Below, in pieces: positions 62,355-64,000 of a stretch of 64,000 bases of DNA (positions are counted from its first letter, which is position 1; each line of letters opens with the position of its first letter). The DNA is taken from positions 1-64,000 of the forward strand of contig CAYWIS010000003.1 of assembly GCA_964458385.1 (NCBI GenBank). Reading direction: 5' to 3'. A program made the position numbers and the translations under genes. The notes under the pieces were generated by a model. It saw nothing but the letters and a program-made list of their open reading frames with translations, made no database searches and was not told the DNA's origin. This DNA comes from JAHWKS01 sp964458385 (lineage in GTDB: Bacteria > Planctomycetota > Planctomycetia > Pirellulales > Pirellulaceae).

Positions 62355-63821
62355 TTACGCGATTAACTCTTCGACCACACGAGCGGGCTCCACGCCACTA
62401 AGGCGCTGGTCAAGTCCTTGGTGCTTGACGGTAAAGCGTTCATGGTCGAATCCCAGGAGCCGGAGCACCGTAGCGTGAAAATCGCGAATGTGGACGGGAT
62501 CTTTCACAATGTTGTACGAGAAATCGTCCGTTTCCCCGTAGATTGTGCCTCCCTTCACGCCGCCGCCCGCCATCCACATCGTGAAGCAACGGGGATGGTG
62601 ATCGCGGCCGTAGTTCTGCATCGATAAGCCGCCTTGCGAGTATATCGTGCGTCCAAACTCACCTCCCCAAATGATAAGCGTCTCATCAAGAAGACCGCGT
62701 TGCTTAAGGTCCTGCACCAAACCGTAACACGGCTGGTCGATGTCCCGGCACTGATCGGGAAGACGTCCCGCGACGTTGGCGTGGGTGTCCCAATTGTTGT
62801 GATAAATCTGAATAAACCGCACTCCGCGTTCGACCATACGTCGCGCGAGGAGAACCGTGTTAGCGAATGTGCCTGCCTTCCTGGCCGCTTCTCCGTAAAG
62901 CCGGAAGGTGCTTTCCGGTTCGCTGGCGAGGTTCGTAAGTTCCGGCACGCTGCTTTGCATGCGAAACGCCAGCTCATATTGCTGAATGCGGGTATGAGTT
63001 TCGGGATCGCCCACCTGGGCGTAATTCATCTCATTCAGCTTTTTCAGGCCATCCAGCGTCATGCGTCGCACCGCGCGCGGTACGCCTGGAGGATCGTTAA
63101 TGAAGAGAATTGGATCACCGCTGGTCCGAAAGCTCACACCCGCGTGTTTGCCCGGCAGAAAGCCCGAGGACCACAAACGAGCCGAAATCGCCTGCACTTG
63201 TTCCGTGTTCGTGGGTTGAGCAACAAGCACCACAAAGGTCGGCAGGTCCTCATTGAGCGAGCCCAAGCCATATGACGCCCACGCTCCCAGACACGGCTTA
63301 CCCGTAATTTGACTGCCGGTCTGGATGTAGCTGATCGCCGGCTCGTGGTTAATGGCCTCGGTGTGCATAGAACGGATGAAGGCCATGTCATCCACCATCT
63401 TGGCCGTCCATGGCAAGAGCTCGGTCACCCACATTCCGCACTCGCCATGCTGCGTAAACTTGTACTTCGAGGGGGCGATAGGAAAGCGGGCCTGACCGCT
63501 CGTCATGGTTGTAAGCCGCTGCCCCATTCGAATCGAATCGGGCAAGTCCTTATCGAACCACTCCTTCATTACGGGTTTATAGTCAAACAGATCCATCTGG
63601 GGCGGTCCGCCTACCATGTGAAGGTAGATCACATGCTTCGCCTTCGCCGGAAAGTGCTGTAAGGTCGGCGGATTAGCGGGGCCACCCTGCGGCGCAAATT
63701 CAGCCGCCTGCCCGCCGCGTCCCATTAAAGTCGACAACGCCGCCCAGCCGAGTACATGCGAGCCTTGCGCAAAGAAATGACGGCGCGTGATGTTCTGGCG
63801 GAACTCATGAAACGGAACCAT
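62355..63821 (-). CDS. DUF1501 domain-containing exported protein (copy B)
   Basis: 488 residues, ATG 63821. Twin-arginine-type signal TRRHFFAQGSHVLGWAALSTL. The family body is clear: FPAKAKHVIYLHMVGGPPQMDLFDYKPVM, HGECGMWVTELLPWTAKMVDDMAFIRSMHTEAINHEPAISYIQTGSQ, GKPCLGAWASYGLGSLNEDLPTFVVL, TVLLARRMVERGVRFIQIYHNNWDTHANVAGRLPDQC, DETLIIWGGEFGRTIYS and GRDHHPRCFTMWMAGGGVKGGTIYGETDDFSYN. It is paired with the DUF1553 gene whose end is visible at the right edge of the window (stop at 63909, about 88 bp upstream of this start). Function and substrate unknown. Confidence 0.93.
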   Translation of the reverse strand: MVPFHEFRQNITRRHFFAQGSHVLGWAALSTLMGRGGQAAEFAPQGGPANPPTLQHFPAKAKHVIYLHMVGGPPQMDLFDYKPVMKEWFDKDLPDSIRMGQRLTTMTSGQARFPIAPSKYKFTQHGECGMWVTELLPWTAKMVDDMAFIRSMHTEAINHEPAISYIQTGSQITGKPCLGAWASYGLGSLNEDLPTFVVLVAQPTNTEQVQAISARLWSSGFLPGKHAGVSFRTSGDPILFINDPPGVPRAVRRMTLDGLKKLNEMNYAQVGDPETHTRIQQYELAFRMQSSVPELTNLASEPESTFRLYGEAARKAGTFANTVLLARRMVERGVRFIQIYHNNWDTHANVAGRLPDQCRDIDQPCYGLVQDLKQRGLLDETLIIWGGEFGRTIYSQGGLSMQNYGRDHHPRCFTMWMAGGGVKGGTIYGETDDFSYNIVKDPVHIRDFHATVLRLLGFDHERFTVKHQGLDQRLSGVEPARVVEELIA

Positions 63822-63908
63822 AGCAAAGTCCTCAACGCGTCGATTAACTCTTGGAATGCACCGAATGTACGCGGCTCAAAACGTGATATTGCCGCACTTG
63901 CGTAAGGC

Positions 63909-64000
63909 CTATTTGTTCAGCACCTCGTCCAAGTTCATCAGCTCATTGCAGACCATAGTCCAAGCTGCTAATTCGCTGGGTTGAATGGCAGGATCAGCTT
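63909..64000 (-). CDS. C-terminal end of a DUF1553-type protein (runs off the window)
   Basis: The last 30 codons of a gene on the minus strand that continues beyond the right edge. The visible end (PSELAAWTMVCNELMNLDEVLNK) has the typical terminal motif of DUF1553 proteins, W-T-x-V-x-N-x-L-x-N-L-D-E. It precedes the DUF1501 copy B gene, giving the usual DUF1553 then DUF1501 order. Confidence 0.8.
   Translation of the reverse strand, partial: ADPAIQPSELAAWTMVCNELMNLDEVLNK

Noticed and set aside
1..64000. CRISPR arrays, rRNA, tRNA or prophage
   Set aside because: No regularly spaced direct repeats, no rRNA-like conserved stretch and no structural phage genes were seen by reading; a tool-based scan was not possible.

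Overview
The window is a gene-dense piece of a Planctomycetota chromosome, most likely order Pirellulales. The evidence is the gene families present. There are several DUF1501/DUF1552/DUF1553 proteins with Tat or Sec signals, a PVC-type beta-propeller/HEAT/heme protein, and Hanks-type Ser/Thr kinases with planctomycete-style extra domains. There is also an SHD1-PQQ protein, a bacterial deoxyhypusine synthase-like enzyme, a formylmethanofuran dehydrogenase subunit C homologue, a B12-dependent ribonucleotide reductase, and a Dop/PafA-type enzyme. Genes lie on both strands, mostly as single genes or pairs. Few starts have a clear Shine-Dalgarno, so several starts were chosen from signal peptides or domain boundaries.

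Layout. 1-5.1 kb: 3' part of a DUF1552 gene, BFD-type [2Fe-2S] protein, thioesterase, trpD, deoxyhypusine synthase-like gene, 55-residue zinc ribbon. 5.2-10.9 kb: glgP, small lipoprotein-like gene, methyltransferase-like gene, then the most unusual pair, a Dop/PafA-like enzyme whose catalytic domain is interrupted by transmembrane helices and, upstream of it, a 55-residue protein ending in Gly-Gly-Glu that looks like a Pup/UBact modifier. 11.2-17 kb: sugar isomerase and oxidoreductase, a BshC-like protein, an MFS transporter. 17-29 kb: large exported proteins (heme/HEAT, DUF1549-DUF1553, HEAT-propeller), a membrane Ser/Thr kinase and a lipoprotein. 29-36 kb: nrdJ with two candidate NrdR boxes, rplU, a thioredoxin-NHL lipoprotein. 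36-45 kb: hydrolase-fold protein, MoxR ATPase, kinase with pseudo-receiver, Nif3 protein, M32 carboxypeptidase, oxidoreductase, NUDIX. 45-47.8 kb: gene-poor, with two small proteins, an IS630 transposase relic, a PilZ-like gene and a group of hairpins. 47.8-57.6 kb: HNH, GNAT, site-2 protease and DUF2721, PQQ-SHD1, agmatine deiminase, fhcC and an FdhF/YdeP-type molybdoenzyme. 57.7-64 kb: alternating DUF1501 and DUF1553 genes, running off the right edge.

How genes may work together: the Pup-like protein and the Dop/PafA-like enzyme probably form a tagging or de-tagging pair at the membrane; agmatine deiminase and the deoxyhypusine synthase-like enzyme both point to polyamine metabolism; fhcC and the molybdoenzyme point to C1/formate chemistry; the DUF1501/DUF1553 pairs and heme proteins belong to the large exported machinery of planctomycetes, whose function is not established. 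No rRNA, tRNA, CRISPR array, prophage or intact insertion sequence was found. All family calls are from reading motifs; no database search was run.
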